A stretch of 64,000 bases of DNA from Actinoplanes ianthinogenes (GTDB taxonomy: Bacteria > Actinomycetota > Actinomycetes > Mycobacteriales > Micromonosporaceae), in assembly GCF_018324205.1 (NCBI RefSeq), contig NZ_AP023356.1, positions 7,007,501 through 7,071,500 of the forward strand, given 5' to 3'. A model generated the notes under the pieces. It ran no database searches and had not been told where the DNA came from. It saw nothing but the letters and a program-made list of their open reading frames with translations. Positions within the stretch are counted from its first letter, which is position 1, and the number at the start of each line of letters is the position of its first letter. Shown piece after piece: positions 33,328-43,100 of the stretch. Made by a program: the position numbers and the translations under genes.

Positions 33328-34163
33328 CGAGCCGCTCCTTCCGGGTGGGGGGCCGGCCAGTGGAAGAGGCGGCGGAGCTCGGCGGGGGAGAGCAGGCGAT
33401 CGGCGCCCAGCTCGGCGACCGCGACGGCCCGCGCCCGCACCGGATCGGGGTGCACTCCGTGCAGTGACGCCCACTGGCGCTCGATCCGGGACTGCCCGCC
33501 GAACGACGAGCGTTCCCCTTCGAGCCGCATCGGATCCCCGTAGACCGCCGGTTCGCAGCCCGCCAGGATGCCGTAGAAGATCGCGCTGCACAGCCGGTTG
33601 GACGCCACCCGGCGGTGCCGGCGCTGCTCGGCGAGCTGCCGCTGGAGGAACCGCGGGTCCAGGTCCTTGTACCAGCCGCCGCGATAGCCGTGGCAGACCA
33701 CCCGGAAGCCGGCCCGTTCGTAACGGCGGCGCAGGCGGGCCGACCGGTACTCCTGCCAGTACAGGCAGACCGTGACCGGCCCGTCCTCGGTCGCCCGGAT
33801 CTCCTCGATCAGCCTGCCGTGGTCGCCGACGATGTGCTGCCCCTCCCAGCCGTGGAAGGGGTAGTAGATCGTCCCCTCCCGAGGGGCGGCGGCCGGGATC
33901 GGGTCCATGGCCAGCAGGTACGCCCACGGCGCCCCGATCACGTGCACCGGCCGCCGCCCGAGCGACCAGGCCCGGCGGCGGACCTGGTCGCTCCAGACGA
34001 ACAGCGGGATGCCGGGCGTGAACTCGTGGTCGGGCGCCATCCCGTCCCCGATGTTCCAGCCGTGCTGGAGGTACCCCCGGATCCGGTGGACCTCGGCCGG
34101 GTCGAGCCCGCAGTACCGGGCCAGCACGTGGGAGTGCCCGTAGTAGTGGTTGGCGTGGTGCAC
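33324..34163 (-). CDS. putative glycosyltransferase-like protein (family not recognised)
   Basis: A 279-residue protein beginning HHANHYYGHSHVLARYCGL. It has IRGYLQHGWNIGDG, PLFVWSDQVRRRAWSLGRRPVHVIGAPWAYLL and a second half with GWEGQHIVGDHGRL, VTVCLYWQEYR, GFRVVCHGYRGGWY and LCSAIFYGILAGCEPAVYGDPM. The strand-helix pattern and the QHGW and GxPxxY-like motifs recall GT-B glycan or CDP-glycerol transferases, but I cannot place it. GTG at 34163 is chosen; GTG at 34178 is also possible. It is coupled to the methyltransferase-like gene by a GTGA overlap. Confidence 0.65.
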   Translation of the reverse strand: MHHANHYYGHSHVLARYCGLDPAEVHRIRGYLQHGWNIGDGMAPDHEFTPGIPLFVWSDQVRRRAWSLGRRPVHVIGAPWAYLLAMDPIPAAAPREGTIYYPFHGWEGQHIVGDHGRLIEEIRATEDGPVTVCLYWQEYRSARLRRRYERAGFRVVCHGYRGGWYKDLDPRFLQRQLAEQRRHRRVASNRLCSAIFYGILAGCEPAVYGDPMRLEGERSSFGGQSRIERQWASLHGVHPDPVRARAVAVAELGADRLLSPAELRRLFHWPAPHPEGAAR

Positions 34164-34222
34164 GGTGGCACATCCCACCCTGCTCCGGCGTCCGGCAGGC
34201 GAACTCGCCGTGTCCGGCGGCT

Positions 34223-35632
34223 TTACATCGTGGCGCGCACCCGCCCGCGCATCAGCACCGTGTACAGGCCGCCGGTGACCAGGATGCCGACCGGCAGCGA
34301 CAGGTCGATGCCGGACAGGGCCCGCGCGACCGGCCCGAGGTAGACGTCGGTGTCCGCGCAGAGTGCCGCCGCGACCATGCCGGTGAGCAGGGCGATCGTG
34401 CCGTGCCAGTTGACCCCGGCGGAGTACCAGAACGGGGAGCCCGGCGTCTCGTCGCTGAGCTGCTCGCCGTCGTAGTCGTTGCGGCGCAGCAGGATGTCCG
34501 CGACGTAGATCGCCACGCTCGGCCCGACCAGCACGATCGACAGCTGCAGTGCCTGGCTCACGGTGTCCAGGAAGTTCTCCGAGACGAACAGCGCGTACAG
34601 CGTGACCAGGATGCCGACCGTACCGTCCAGCAGCACCGACACCGACCGGCGCAGCTTCACCCCGATCGCCTGCAGCGCCAGGCCGGAGCTGTACGCCGTC
34701 ATCGCGTTGTTCGCGATCAGCCCGAGCACCACCGCGAGCAGGAAGACCGGGTAGAACCAGCCGGGCAGGATCGCGCGCAGCGTGGTCTGCGGGTCGGTCA
34801 TGTCGATCACGGTCCCGGCCAGCACGCCCAGCCCGGAGATGATCGTGCTGGGCAGGAACGCGCCGAGGAAGGTCCAGCCGGCCACCGACCTGGCCGAGGT
34901 GCTCCGGGGCAGGTAGCGGGCGAAGTCCGCGCTGTTGAGGTAGGAGAGCGGGCCGGAGCCGATGATGGCGATCCCGGCCATCCAGGCGGCGATCAGGGCG
35001 GCGCCGTGCAGCGGCTCGGCCGGCCGCCAGTCCCAGTTGGTGTGCGTCAGGACGTAGCCGCCGAGGATCAGGAACGCGCCGCCGAGCACCGCGGAGAACG
35101 GCTGGTAGAGACGGGTGATGGTGGCGTGCCCGTAGACGCTCAGGGTCAGCGTCACCGCGGCGATCACGATGACCAGCGCCACCTGGGCGGGCTTGCCGGG
35201 CTGCCAGCCGAAGACGTCGGCCAGGGCGAACGCGGCCAGCGCGGCGGCAGCCAGGTTGAGGGCGATGTAGGAGACGCAGAGCAGCCACCCGGTGATCGCG
35301 ATGTTCACCCGGTTCCCCCGGATCCCGAACATGGTCCGGGAGACCACCTCGCTCGGCGTGCCGGAGGAGGTGCCGCTCGCCGCGAGGATGCCGATCAACA
35401 CCCAGAGCAGGTTGCCGAGCACGGTGATCACCAGCCCGGCCTGCCAGCTGAGCCCGAGCAGCCCGGTCAGCATCCCGCCGAGGGTCAGCGAGACGTAGTT
35501 GACGTTCGGCGCGGCCCAGAGCGCGAACAGCTCGCGGGGACGGCCGTGCCGTTCGCCGTCCGGCACGTACTCGATGCCGCGCTGTTCGATCTGCCCTGCT
35601 CGGTCACCCGGCACAGTGTCGATAGACGTCAT
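34223..35632 (-). CDS. NCS1-family purine/cytosine permease (CodB-like)
   Basis: A 469-residue membrane transporter with twelve helices. Typical NCS1 segments are ELFALWAAPNVNYVSLTLGGML in helix 1, GTSSGTPSEVVSRTMFGIRGN, SYLNSADFARYLP with the conserved DFAR region, and NNAMTAYSSGLALQ. Family substrates are cytosine, purines, uracil, allantoin or related rings, taken up with H+ or Na+. GGAGGT lies just before the ATG. It diverges from a TetR gene followed by an amidohydrolase, and the shared 72-bp spacer holds a tandem operator. Regulated uptake of a nitrogen heterocycle is likely. Confidence 0.9.
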   Translation of the reverse strand: MTSIDTVPGDRAGQIEQRGIEYVPDGERHGRPRELFALWAAPNVNYVSLTLGGMLTGLLGLSWQAGLVITVLGNLLWVLIGILAASGTSSGTPSEVVSRTMFGIRGNRVNIAITGWLLCVSYIALNLAAAALAAFALADVFGWQPGKPAQVALVIVIAAVTLTLSVYGHATITRLYQPFSAVLGGAFLILGGYVLTHTNWDWRPAEPLHGAALIAAWMAGIAIIGSGPLSYLNSADFARYLPRSTSARSVAGWTFLGAFLPSTIISGLGVLAGTVIDMTDPQTTLRAILPGWFYPVFLLAVVLGLIANNAMTAYSSGLALQAIGVKLRRSVSVLLDGTVGILVTLYALFVSENFLDTVSQALQLSIVLVGPSVAIYVADILLRRNDYDGEQLSDETPGSPFWYSAGVNWHGTIALLTGMVAAALCADTDVYLGPVARALSGIDLSLPVGILVTGGLYTVLMRGRVRATM

Positions 35633-35650
35633 GGGACCTCCGCAAACGGC

Positions 35651-35695
35651 TATTGGTCATGCGCTCAATTGCTTATTGGTCACACACCCAATAGC
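35651..35695. promoter_or_regulatory. tandem 22-bp operator in the divergent promoter region
   Basis: Two copies of TATTGGTCA followed by NNCNCNCAATNGC (35651-35672 and 35674-35695) lie one helical-turn pair apart (23 bp) and match at 17 of 22 positions. The outer ends also form the inverted pair GCTATTGG/CCAATAGC. The second copy covers the -10 box of the TetR gene. It is the likely TetR binding site for both directions. Confidence 0.75.
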
Positions 35696-35697
35696 CT
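35692..35697 (+). promoter_or_regulatory. -10 box for a leaderless TetR transcript
   Basis: TAGCCT ends 8 bases before the ATG at 35705 and overlaps the second operator copy, which would give autorepression. Confidence 0.5.
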
Positions 35698-35704
35698 GCG
35701 ATGC

Positions 35705-36313
35705 ATGACGTCAAGCCCCTCTCCGTCACGGACACGTAAAACCGCGGAAGACCGCCGGGCCGAGATCGTCCGGGCGGCCGGCGGCGTCGCGCTGGCCGAG
35801 GGCCTGGAGAGCGTCACCCTCCGCCGGGTCGCCGACGAGCTCGGCGTCCGCCCCGGACTGATCAGCCACTACTTCCCGGTCGCCGAGGAGCTGGTGGCCA
35901 CGGCGTTCGGCGCGACCGCCTCGGCCGAGCTCGACGAGCTCCTGCCGCCCTCCGACGCCACGCCCCTGGAGCGCTTCCGGCGGTTCTTCGAAGCTGCTAT
36001 CGGCGAGATGTTCGACGACGTGAGCCGTCTGTGGCTGAACGCTCGTCACCTCAGCCGCTATCGCCCGGTGCTCTCCGCCGAGGTCAACCGCCAGCAGGAC
36101 AACTGGCACGAGCGGCTGACCGCGGTGATCGCGGACGGGATCGCCACCGGCGCGTTCGTGGCCGGGGACGCGGCGGTGGCGGCCACCCGGATCCTGGTCG
36201 CGGTGGACGGCGTCAGCACGTACGTCAATGTCGGTCGGATCCCGCCGGAAGCCGCCGCCTTCGCCGTGATGACCGCCGAGCGTGAGCTCGGCCTGCCCGC
36301 CGGATCGCTCTAG
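35705..36313 (+). CDS. TetR-family transcriptional regulator
   Basis: A 202-residue repressor. The N-terminal helix-turn-helix is IVRAAGGVALAEGLESVTLRRVADELGVRPGLISHYFPVAEELV (residues about 21-64), with the usual GLISHYF recognition helix ending. The C-terminal ligand and dimer domain includes RRFFEAAIGEMFDDVSRLWLNARHLSRY. It resembles BetI/RutR-like members with the ..ISHYF.. motif. The ATG at 35705 matches the leaderless -10 box. Its stop is 8 bases before the amidohydrolase start, so it regulates its own operon and the divergent permease. Confidence 0.88.
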   Translation: MTSSPSPSRTRKTAEDRRAEIVRAAGGVALAEGLESVTLRRVADELGVRPGLISHYFPVAEELVATAFGATASAELDELLPPSDATPLERFRRFFEAAIGEMFDDVSRLWLNARHLSRYRPVLSAEVNRQQDNWHERLTAVIADGIATGAFVAGDAAVAATRILVAVDGVSTYVNVGRIPPEAAAFAVMTAERELGLPAGSL

Positions 36314-36321
36314 GAGCCGTG

Positions 36322-37893
36322 GTGTCCGATCTCGTCCTGCTCAATGCCCGCCTGCTCGACCCGGTGACCGGCCGATTCCTCCCGCACGGTGCGCTCGTCG
36401 CGCACGGCGGCGAGATCGTCGCGGTGGGCGACGAGTTTTCGGTACGCCCCTTGATCCGCCCCGCCACGACCGTCATCGACCTGCGCGACGCCGTGGTCAC
36501 CCCGGGCCTGATCGACGGCCACTGCCACCCGGTCTCCGGCGCGGACCTGACCCGCGGCGCCGACCTCTCGGCCTGCACCGACCTGCCCGCCCTGCGCGCC
36601 GAGCTGGACCGCGCCCGTCGCGCCCTGGCCCCCGGCGAGTGGCTGCACGGCTGGGGCCTCGACCCGAACGTCTTCGGCGACCTCCCGATCAGCGCGGACA
36701 CCGTGGGCCCGGTCCTCGACGGGGTGCCCGCCGTGCTCCGCCTCTTCGACGCGCACTCCACGCTCGCCAGCCACCGTGCCCTGGAGCTGGCCGGGGTGAC
36801 CGGCCCGCGCCGCTTCGCCGAGCAGGCGGAGGTCGTCTGCGACGAGCGCGGTCGCCCGACCGGGCTGCTCCTGGAGGAGCCGGCGAGCATGCTCGTCGAG
36901 GACGCCGCGCCGAAGCCGACCGGGGAGCAGTTCCGGGCGCGGGTGGCCGAGGTGCTGCGCGGGATGGCGGCGGCCGGGCTCACCGGCGGGCACATGATGG
37001 AGGGCGATGTCGCCGAGCGGGCCGTGCTGCGCGAGCTGGACGAGCGGGGTGAGCTGCCGCTGCGGTTGCGGCTCGCACCCTGGTGCCGGCCGGGGGACGG
37101 AGTCGGCGAGCTGATCGCGGCGCAGGGGGAGGGTGGTGCGCTGTGGCGCGTCGACGGCGTGAAGCTCTTCATGGACGGGACGATCGACAACGGGACGGCC
37201 TGGTTGGAGAAGCCGGACTGTCATGGAGAATCGGTCCACGCCTACTGGCCGGATCCGTTGCTTTTCCGCAAGGTCATCGGTGAGCTGGACGCTGCCGGGG
37301 TGCCGACCGCGACGCACGCGATCGGTGACGCGGCCGTACGCTTCGTGCTCGAAACCCACGAAAAATCCCGAAAAATCGGGCATCGCATCGAGCACATCGA
37401 GACCCTCCCGGACGACCTCGTGCCCCGCTTCGCGGAACTGGGCGTGACCGCCTCCATGCAGCCCACCCACTGCTGCGAGTTCACCCGGGCCGACCACACC
37501 GACAACTGGTCCCGCCGCCTCGGCGAGGACCGCGCCGCCCGCGCCTGGCGCTGCCGCGACCTCTGGGAGGCCGGCGCGACCGTGGTGCTCGGCTCGGACT
37601 GGCCGATCGCCCCGTACCCGCCGCTCGGCGTGATGGCCGGTGCCCGTCACCGCCGTCCGGCCCGCGACCTGACCCAGCCGCCGCACGGCCCCGACCAGGC
37701 GCTCACCCCGCTCCAGGCGTTGCGGGGGATGACCGTCAACGCGGGCTCGGGCCGCCTGGCGGTCGGTGATCGCGCCGACCTGACCGTGCTCGCCGACGAC
37801 CCGCTGCGGGTGTCTGATCAGGATCTGGCCGCGCTGCCGGTCCGGCTCACCGTCACCGGTGGCCGCGTCGTGCACCGGGCCGCCGATCTGTGA
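36322..37893 (+). CDS. amidohydrolase family 3 protein (YtcJ-like)
   Basis: A 523-residue metal-dependent hydrolase with the composite beta sandwich and TIM barrel. Motifs in order: TPGLIDGHCHP (metal HxH), GVKLFMDGTIDNGTAW with the carboxylated-Lys-type position, ATHAIGDAAV, IGHRIEHIE and LGSDWPIAPYPP with the catalytic Asp. The family cleaves amides, formamides and related bonds in small molecules. AGGAG lies 5 bases before the GTG at 36322; a GTG 3 bases earlier is less well placed. It is co-transcribed with the TetR gene, and the divergent NCS1 permease suggests an imported heterocyclic or amide substrate. Confidence 0.87.
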   Translation: MSDLVLLNARLLDPVTGRFLPHGALVAHGGEIVAVGDEFSVRPLIRPATTVIDLRDAVVTPGLIDGHCHPVSGADLTRGADLSACTDLPALRAELDRARRALAPGEWLHGWGLDPNVFGDLPISADTVGPVLDGVPAVLRLFDAHSTLASHRALELAGVTGPRRFAEQAEVVCDERGRPTGLLLEEPASMLVEDAAPKPTGEQFRARVAEVLRGMAAAGLTGGHMMEGDVAERAVLRELDERGELPLRLRLAPWCRPGDGVGELIAAQGEGGALWRVDGVKLFMDGTIDNGTAWLEKPDCHGESVHAYWPDPLLFRKVIGELDAAGVPTATHAIGDAAVRFVLETHEKSRKIGHRIEHIETLPDDLVPRFAELGVTASMQPTHCCEFTRADHTDNWSRRLGEDRAARAWRCRDLWEAGATVVLGSDWPIAPYPPLGVMAGARHRRPARDLTQPPHGPDQALTPLQALRGMTVNAGSGRLAVGDRADLTVLADDPLRVSDQDLAALPVRLTVTGGRVVHRAADL

Positions 37894-37997
37894 CCGTTCC
37901 CGGGGTCAGCCGGCCGGTCACGCGTCCGTGCGAGCGCGACGTCCCGGACATAGGTGCCGCCCTCACCGGTGAGGACAGCCGCCGCGCGCCGGTCCGC

Positions 37998-38003
37998 TAG
38001 CCT
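37998..38003 (+). promoter_or_regulatory. -10 box for the leaderless zinc-ribbon membrane protein
   Basis: TAGCCT is followed by 6 bases and the ATG at 38010, exact leaderless spacing. Confidence 0.6.
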
Positions 38004-38009
38004 CGCGGC

Positions 38010-39140
38010 ATGCCGAAGGCGTATCAACCGGGACCGATCACGGTCACCGCCACACAGGTCGCCGGCTGGAGCGGTGTGCGGGCCGGGACCACGCTGCGCC
38101 TCACCGGGCCGTGCCCGGCCTGCGACGATCCGCAGCGCCTCGAGGTCTCGCTGACCAGCACGTCATTGGAGGGCGGCGGGGACGGCGACGCGGTCACGCG
38201 GCGCAGTTTCGCGGTGGTGTGCAACTGCGGGACCGAGCATCCTGGCTGGCCGGGGAACCCGCCCCGGGGATGCGGCGCGACGTGGGCCGCGACCGCCCTG
38301 ATCGGCGACCCGATCACGGTCGAGCCGATCGGTTCCGGCGCGGCCCGGGATGCCGGACCGGCCGGGGATGCCGCGTCGGCCCGGGATGCTGCGTCGGCGC
38401 GGGAGACGGCATCGGCCGGGGACGCCGCGTCGCTCCGGGACGCCGGGTCGCTCGGGGACGCCGCATCGCTCCGGGATGCTGCGTCGGCCCGGGATGCTGC
38501 GTCGCTCCGGGATGCTGCGTCGGCCCGGGATGCGGCGTCGCTCCAGGCGGCCGCCGAGGCCTTCCGGGAGGCGCAGGACGGGCAGCCGGAGCGGTTGCGG
38601 GCGGCCGCGGAGAAGTGGCTCGGCGCGCTGGGCGCGCTCTTCGGCCTGATCGGGATCGCCGGCCTGACCCTCGGCACCGACCAGATCCGCAAGCTGGCGA
38701 ACCCCGGCAAGGTCGTCCTGGGGCTCGTGGTCGCGGTCGCGCTGATCGCCGCCGGGAGCGCCGTCGTGCAGGCCTACCGCGCGGCGTACGGCTGGCCGCG
38801 CACCCGATCCACGGCCACCGATCAGGAACTGCTCGACTGGCATCGGGACCGGCAGGCTCTGCCCGCGGCTCTCGGCAAGCGGCTGCGCTCCGCGGTCGCC
38901 CTGGCCGGCAGCGCCCTGGTCCTGCTCGCCGTCGCCGGCGTGCTGAACTGGTTCCTCCCCGAATCGGCCCCCGCCCAGCCCCTGGTCAAGGTGACCACGG
39001 TCGAGCAGGCCCAGATCTGCGGCACCCTGCTCGACTCCACGGCGGACGGTGAGCTGCGCGTCCGCCGATCGGACGACGGCTCGGTCGAGAAGGTCCCCGC
39101 CGCCGGCGTAGCCCGGCTCACCGCCGTCACAAAGTGTTGA
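38010..39140 (+). CDS. zinc-ribbon membrane protein with RDAAS pentapeptide-like repeats
   Basis: A 376-residue protein of unknown function. The N-terminal 95 residues carry Cys pairs (CPAC, CNCG and a later GCG), likely a metal-binding fold. About 110-180 is a run of (A/L)RDAAS-type five-residue repeats that should form a long charged helix or coiled coil. Two membrane helices follow (about 205-225 and 230-250), then a cytoplasmic WPRTRSTATDQELLDWHRDR segment, a third helix (about 292-315) and a C-terminal beta domain with VEQAQICGTLLDS. Its 3' end overlaps the end of the convergent EAD1-trypsin gene by 14 bases. It may anchor or sense for that locus; this is positional inference. Confidence 0.72.
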   Translation: MPKAYQPGPITVTATQVAGWSGVRAGTTLRLTGPCPACDDPQRLEVSLTSTSLEGGGDGDAVTRRSFAVVCNCGTEHPGWPGNPPRGCGATWAATALIGDPITVEPIGSGAARDAGPAGDAASARDAASARETASAGDAASLRDAGSLGDAASLRDAASARDAASLRDAASARDAASLQAAAEAFREAQDGQPERLRAAAEKWLGALGALFGLIGIAGLTLGTDQIRKLANPGKVVLGLVVAVALIAAGSAVVQAYRAAYGWPRTRSTATDQELLDWHRDRQALPAALGKRLRSAVALAGSALVLLAVAGVLNWFLPESAPAQPLVKVTTVEQAQICGTLLDSTADGELRVRRSDDGSVEKVPAAGVARLTAVTKC

Positions 39141-40167
39141 ACACCGGCCGCGCCGGCACCGCCCGGTTGTAGGTCTTCGGCCGCCAGGCGTCCTGGTTCG
39201 GGTCGCCGGCCTGATGGATCGCGACCAGCTCGAACGCGAGCGTGAAGCACGGCGACCCGGACGACCCCTCGTCGGTGTCGGCGGTGTGCCGCAGCCGGGT
39301 CCCGTTCGCGTTCACGTCGAGCACCTTGCCGAAAGCGAGCCGCATCGGCCGCCCGAGCAGGTGTTGCAACACCAGGATGTCGTCGTTCCGGCGCGGCACG
39401 TCGCCGATCGTGGTGATCCAGCCCCGCCGCCCGGCCCTCGGGTCGGGATGCGCCCCGATCGGCTCCTCGCCGGGGCTTCCGGCGATCCGCAGCACCGCGA
39501 AGTCGAGCTCACCCGCGGCCGGCAACTCGGCGGACTCGCCCGGAAGCTCCTCGAAGGCCGCGTTCGGCGCGGCGGCGACCAGCCAGTCCGGCGCCAGGCC
39601 GAACGCGGTCCCCTCCGACGGCGGTCCACCGTCCACGGGATGCTTGTGGTCGAAGCGCAGCACGACGTCACCCGCTCCGGTTTTTCGATCAATCAATTTT
39701 CGTACGACGTGGTAGCTGGTCAGCGCGCGATCCGGCCCGATCAGGAACCCGGTGCCCAGCGGCCGGCTGCCGACGGCGGTGCGTTCTTCGAGGAGGCAGA
39801 TCTGGCCTTCGAGGCGAGCGAGGGCTTCGCGGAACAGGGCCGGCCGGATATCCAGGTTCCGGCTGCTGAGGATGCTCTCCAGTCCGCCCGTGTCCACGGT
39901 CGGCCGGCGGGACTGGGCGACCTCGAACAGCCCGGGATGGGCCGGCCGGGAGTCGCGGGCGGCCTGGACGAGCCGGTCCAGCCAGCCTTCCGAGTCGGCG
40001 GCCCGGATCAGCCGGAAGACGACCGTGGTCAGCGGCTGCTCGGTGGAGACGATCCGGGCCAGCTGCCGGTCGAGCTGGAAGTAGAGCATCTCCTCGAGGT
40101 CGGCCGTCCGGGGGAAGGCGTCCATCAGCGACTCGCTGAGCAGCCGAGCCGTCCGCCCGTCGATCAT
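39127..40167 (-). CDS. EAD1-trypsin-like serine protease (predicted conflict-system effector)
   Basis: A 346-residue protein. Residues 1-80 match effector-associated domain 1: LLSESLMDAFPRTADLEEML, LDRQLARIVS, VVFRLIRAADSEGWLDRLVQAARDSRPAHPGL. After a linker comes a chymotrypsin-fold protease with the triad H153 (TSYHVV), D222 (ELDFAVL) and S303 (GSSGSP), so it should be active. There is no signal peptide, so it acts in the cytoplasm. In the EAD conflict systems predicted by Aravind and co-workers, EAD1 recruits such effectors to a sensor with a matching EAD1. The EAD1 partner here is the first gene of the operon. The ATG overlaps the preceding stop (ATGA). It is last of the five minus-strand genes. 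Confidence 0.85.
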   Translation of the reverse strand: MIDGRTARLLSESLMDAFPRTADLEEMLYFQLDRQLARIVSTEQPLTTVVFRLIRAADSEGWLDRLVQAARDSRPAHPGLFEVAQSRRPTVDTGGLESILSSRNLDIRPALFREALARLEGQICLLEERTAVGSRPLGTGFLIGPDRALTSYHVVRKLIDRKTGAGDVVLRFDHKHPVDGGPPSEGTAFGLAPDWLVAAAPNAAFEELPGESAELPAAGELDFAVLRIAGSPGEEPIGAHPDPRAGRRGWITTIGDVPRRNDDILVLQHLLGRPMRLAFGKVLDVNANGTRLRHTADTDEGSSGSPCFTLAFELVAIHQAGDPNQDAWRPKTYNRAVPARPVFNTL

Positions 40168-43100
40168 GCCGGGTCCTCCTGGTCGGGCCAGATCCGGCGG
40201 GCCAGCTGCACCCACTGGGTCGGCTCGCCGGGGACGACGAAGCGGGCCCGGCCGGGGGGCATCGGCTCTGGCCGGACGTTGCCGATCAGCGCTCCGTCCG
40301 CCGGGTCACCGGACATGACCAGACCCGGTGCGTCCGTTTCGCGAAGCTGCTGCAACACCGGGTCGGTCAGCCTCGCTTCGCGGGCGCCGCCGGTGCGCCG
40401 GGCCAGCACGAGGTGAAGACCGATGTCCCGAGCATGTGGAAGCAGATCCACGAGGGGGGCGAGCGGGTTGCCGGGGGCGGAGGCCACCAGCTCGTAGTCA
40501 TCGACCAGCACGAAGAGTTCGGGTCCGGTCCACCAAGACCGCGTCCGCAGCTCCTCCGGGGTGATCTCCGGCCCGGGCAGGCGGTGGGTGAGGGCGTCGG
40601 CCATCTGGCGCACCAGCGTCATTGCATGCGAGGCCGACACGGCGTAGCCGAGGACGTGCTCCGCGTCGGCCAGGCGGACCAGTCCTCGGCCATAGTCGAT
40701 CACCAGCATTCGTGCCTGGAGGGGCGTCCACCGGCGGATCAGCCAGGTGGCCCAGTTCCACAGGAAGGTGGTCCGGCCGGCTTCCGCAGCACCGAAGACC
40801 AGGAAGCTCGGGTGCTTCTCGGTGTCCACCTCCATCCGGCCGTTGTCCAGCTCACGCAGTCCTATCGGGATCCGGCCGGCCAGCCCCAGCTCGGCGGTCA
40901 GCTCCGCGAACATGAACGAGTTCGGCAACACTTCGATTCGTGGCGCGCCGCGGCCCGGCCATCCGACGGCTGCCAAGTTCACCACCTGGGCGGTCGGCGT
41001 CCTGGTCAGATCGGGCTGGGCGATGACGAAGTGCCGGACCGCCGTGCTGGGGCTGGCCGGCCGGGTGATGCCATGCCCGGGCCAGTGAGCCGGCACCCGC
41101 GCGGCCGCTCGCGCGTTGATCGCGGAGGTGTCCGGCCGGTCGAGCCGGAGCTCCAGCTGGGACTCGGGCAGACCGCTGGGCGGCATGGGCAGGTCCTGCC
41201 ACCGACTGCCGCCGGCCACCAGGTGGATCCCGTGTCCGATCCGGCCCCGGACCAGCTCGGAGAGCGCTTCCAGGGCACTGGCGCGCAACGCAGCCGGGTC
41301 GTCCAGCACGAGGAAGACGTGCCCATGGCCACCATGCCGGAGATCCCGGGGAAATGCCAGGCCGCCGTGCTGCCGGTGCCGCTGCCGGAACAGATAGATG
41401 ATCTTGTCCAGGGTGGCCTTGACGCCGTCCGGGTTGCGCCGGTCGAAGACGCCGCCGACGTGCGGCAGGTCCCGGAGCTCGTCGAAGGTCCCCGGCTCCG
41501 GGCTGAGGCAGTAGATCTGCACCTCCTCCGGGGTGTGCGACAGCGCCAGTGCGAGGACCACGGTGCGCAGGGCGGCGGACGTGCCGCTCCCCGCTCCGCC
41601 CACGATCCCCACGTGGTAGGCGTCGCCGCCGAAGTCGAGGGTCAGCAGGTCACGGCGGCCCTCGCGAGGCAGATCGACGATGCCGATCGGCACCGTGAGC
41701 GCGGGCCGGTCGGAGCGGTGCACGAACTGAAGTCCGCGTTCCACGTCGATCGTGACGGGGTCCATCGCGTCCAGCGAGCCGGGGCCGCCCAGCGGTGGCA
41801 GCCAGATCCGCGGGACCGGGTCGGCCATGCCGCTCAGCAGGTTGACGGCGACCTCGGCGAGCCGCCGTGGCCGCCCTCCGCCGGGTGCTGAGACCGGGCC
41901 GGACACATAGGCCGCCCGGAATCTGGTCAACTGCTGATCCCCGCCGTGCCGCAGCAGGCCAAACCCGGGCTCGCCGGGCAGGTCGCGGGCCGCCGCGCTG
42001 CCCAGCACGGCTTCCGACTCGGCGGTGGATCCACCGGCCAGCGCGATCCGCCAGGTCAGCTCGCCGTCCAGCCCGCGCAGCTGGTCACGCTGCACGCTCT
42101 GAGTGGCCAGGATCAGGCATATGTTGAGCGCCGGCCCGTCCCGGGCCACCGCGAGGATCCGCTCCTCGGCTTCCGGATTCGCGTTGAGCAGGCTGACGAT
42201 TTCGTCGCAGACGATGAACAGGTGCGGCAAAGCGGTGAGCGACCGATAGTTGGCGCGCCGCCGGTCGAGTTCGCCGTCGATCACCTCCAGCAGACGGTCG
42301 AGCAGGGCAGGATCGCCGGCCGGGTTGACCACCAGGCCGGTTGTGTGCGGCAGCCGGTCCATCTCGTTGAACAGGGCGCTGCCGTGCGAGTCGATCAACA
42401 GGAGCCGAACCTGCTCCGGCGAGTAGTACAGGGCTAGGCTCAGCACCAGCGTGCGGAGCAGTTCCGAGCGTCCCGATCCGGGTATGCCGACGATCAGCGC
42501 ATGGGGATCGCCGGAGGCGGGCACCAAGTTCACTGTGGCGCCGTTCTCGTCCAGCCCGAAGCTCACGAACAAGGGCGTGGCACCCTGATTCCAGAGCGCG
42601 GAGATCCGGGCGGCGGAGAGGTCCTCGATGCCGAGAAGCTCCAGCAGGGAGAACTCGTCGTCGAGGCTCGCGCGCCGCGCCACCGGCTCCGCGGCGGGAG
42701 CGAGGCCGGCCAGGGTGGCGCGGATCCGCTGGAGGGTCACGCCGAACTCGGAGCCGTCGTCCACCTCGAGCTCGTCCAGAGCCCGCAGCACCGCCGTCAG
42801 ATCCACCCCGGGCAGCAGACTCAGCCGGCCCAGTTCGGTCAGCGCGTCCACGCCCGGCGGCCCCTCGAAGGAGGCCAGCTCGTCGAGCAGCTCCGCCTGC
42901 CGGTACGCCAGGCTGTCCGGGCGCGACTCCTGCCGGTCGAGGCGCTCCCGCATCGCGACGAACCACTCGCGCCCGAGCTGGTCCGACCCCGCGGTGGCCT
43001 GCTGCGCGAACTCCAGCCAGTCGGCCGCCCGACCCGGGTTGATCATGCTGAGGGCGGTCAGCCGCTGGGCGAAGTCCAGCTCGCGCGGGCTCCACGGGTC

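Noticed and set aside
37894..37930. GTGACCG/CGGTCAC pair after the amidohydrolase as terminator
   Set aside because: The stem is only 7 bp with a loop of about 17 bases and no T run, too weak to call.
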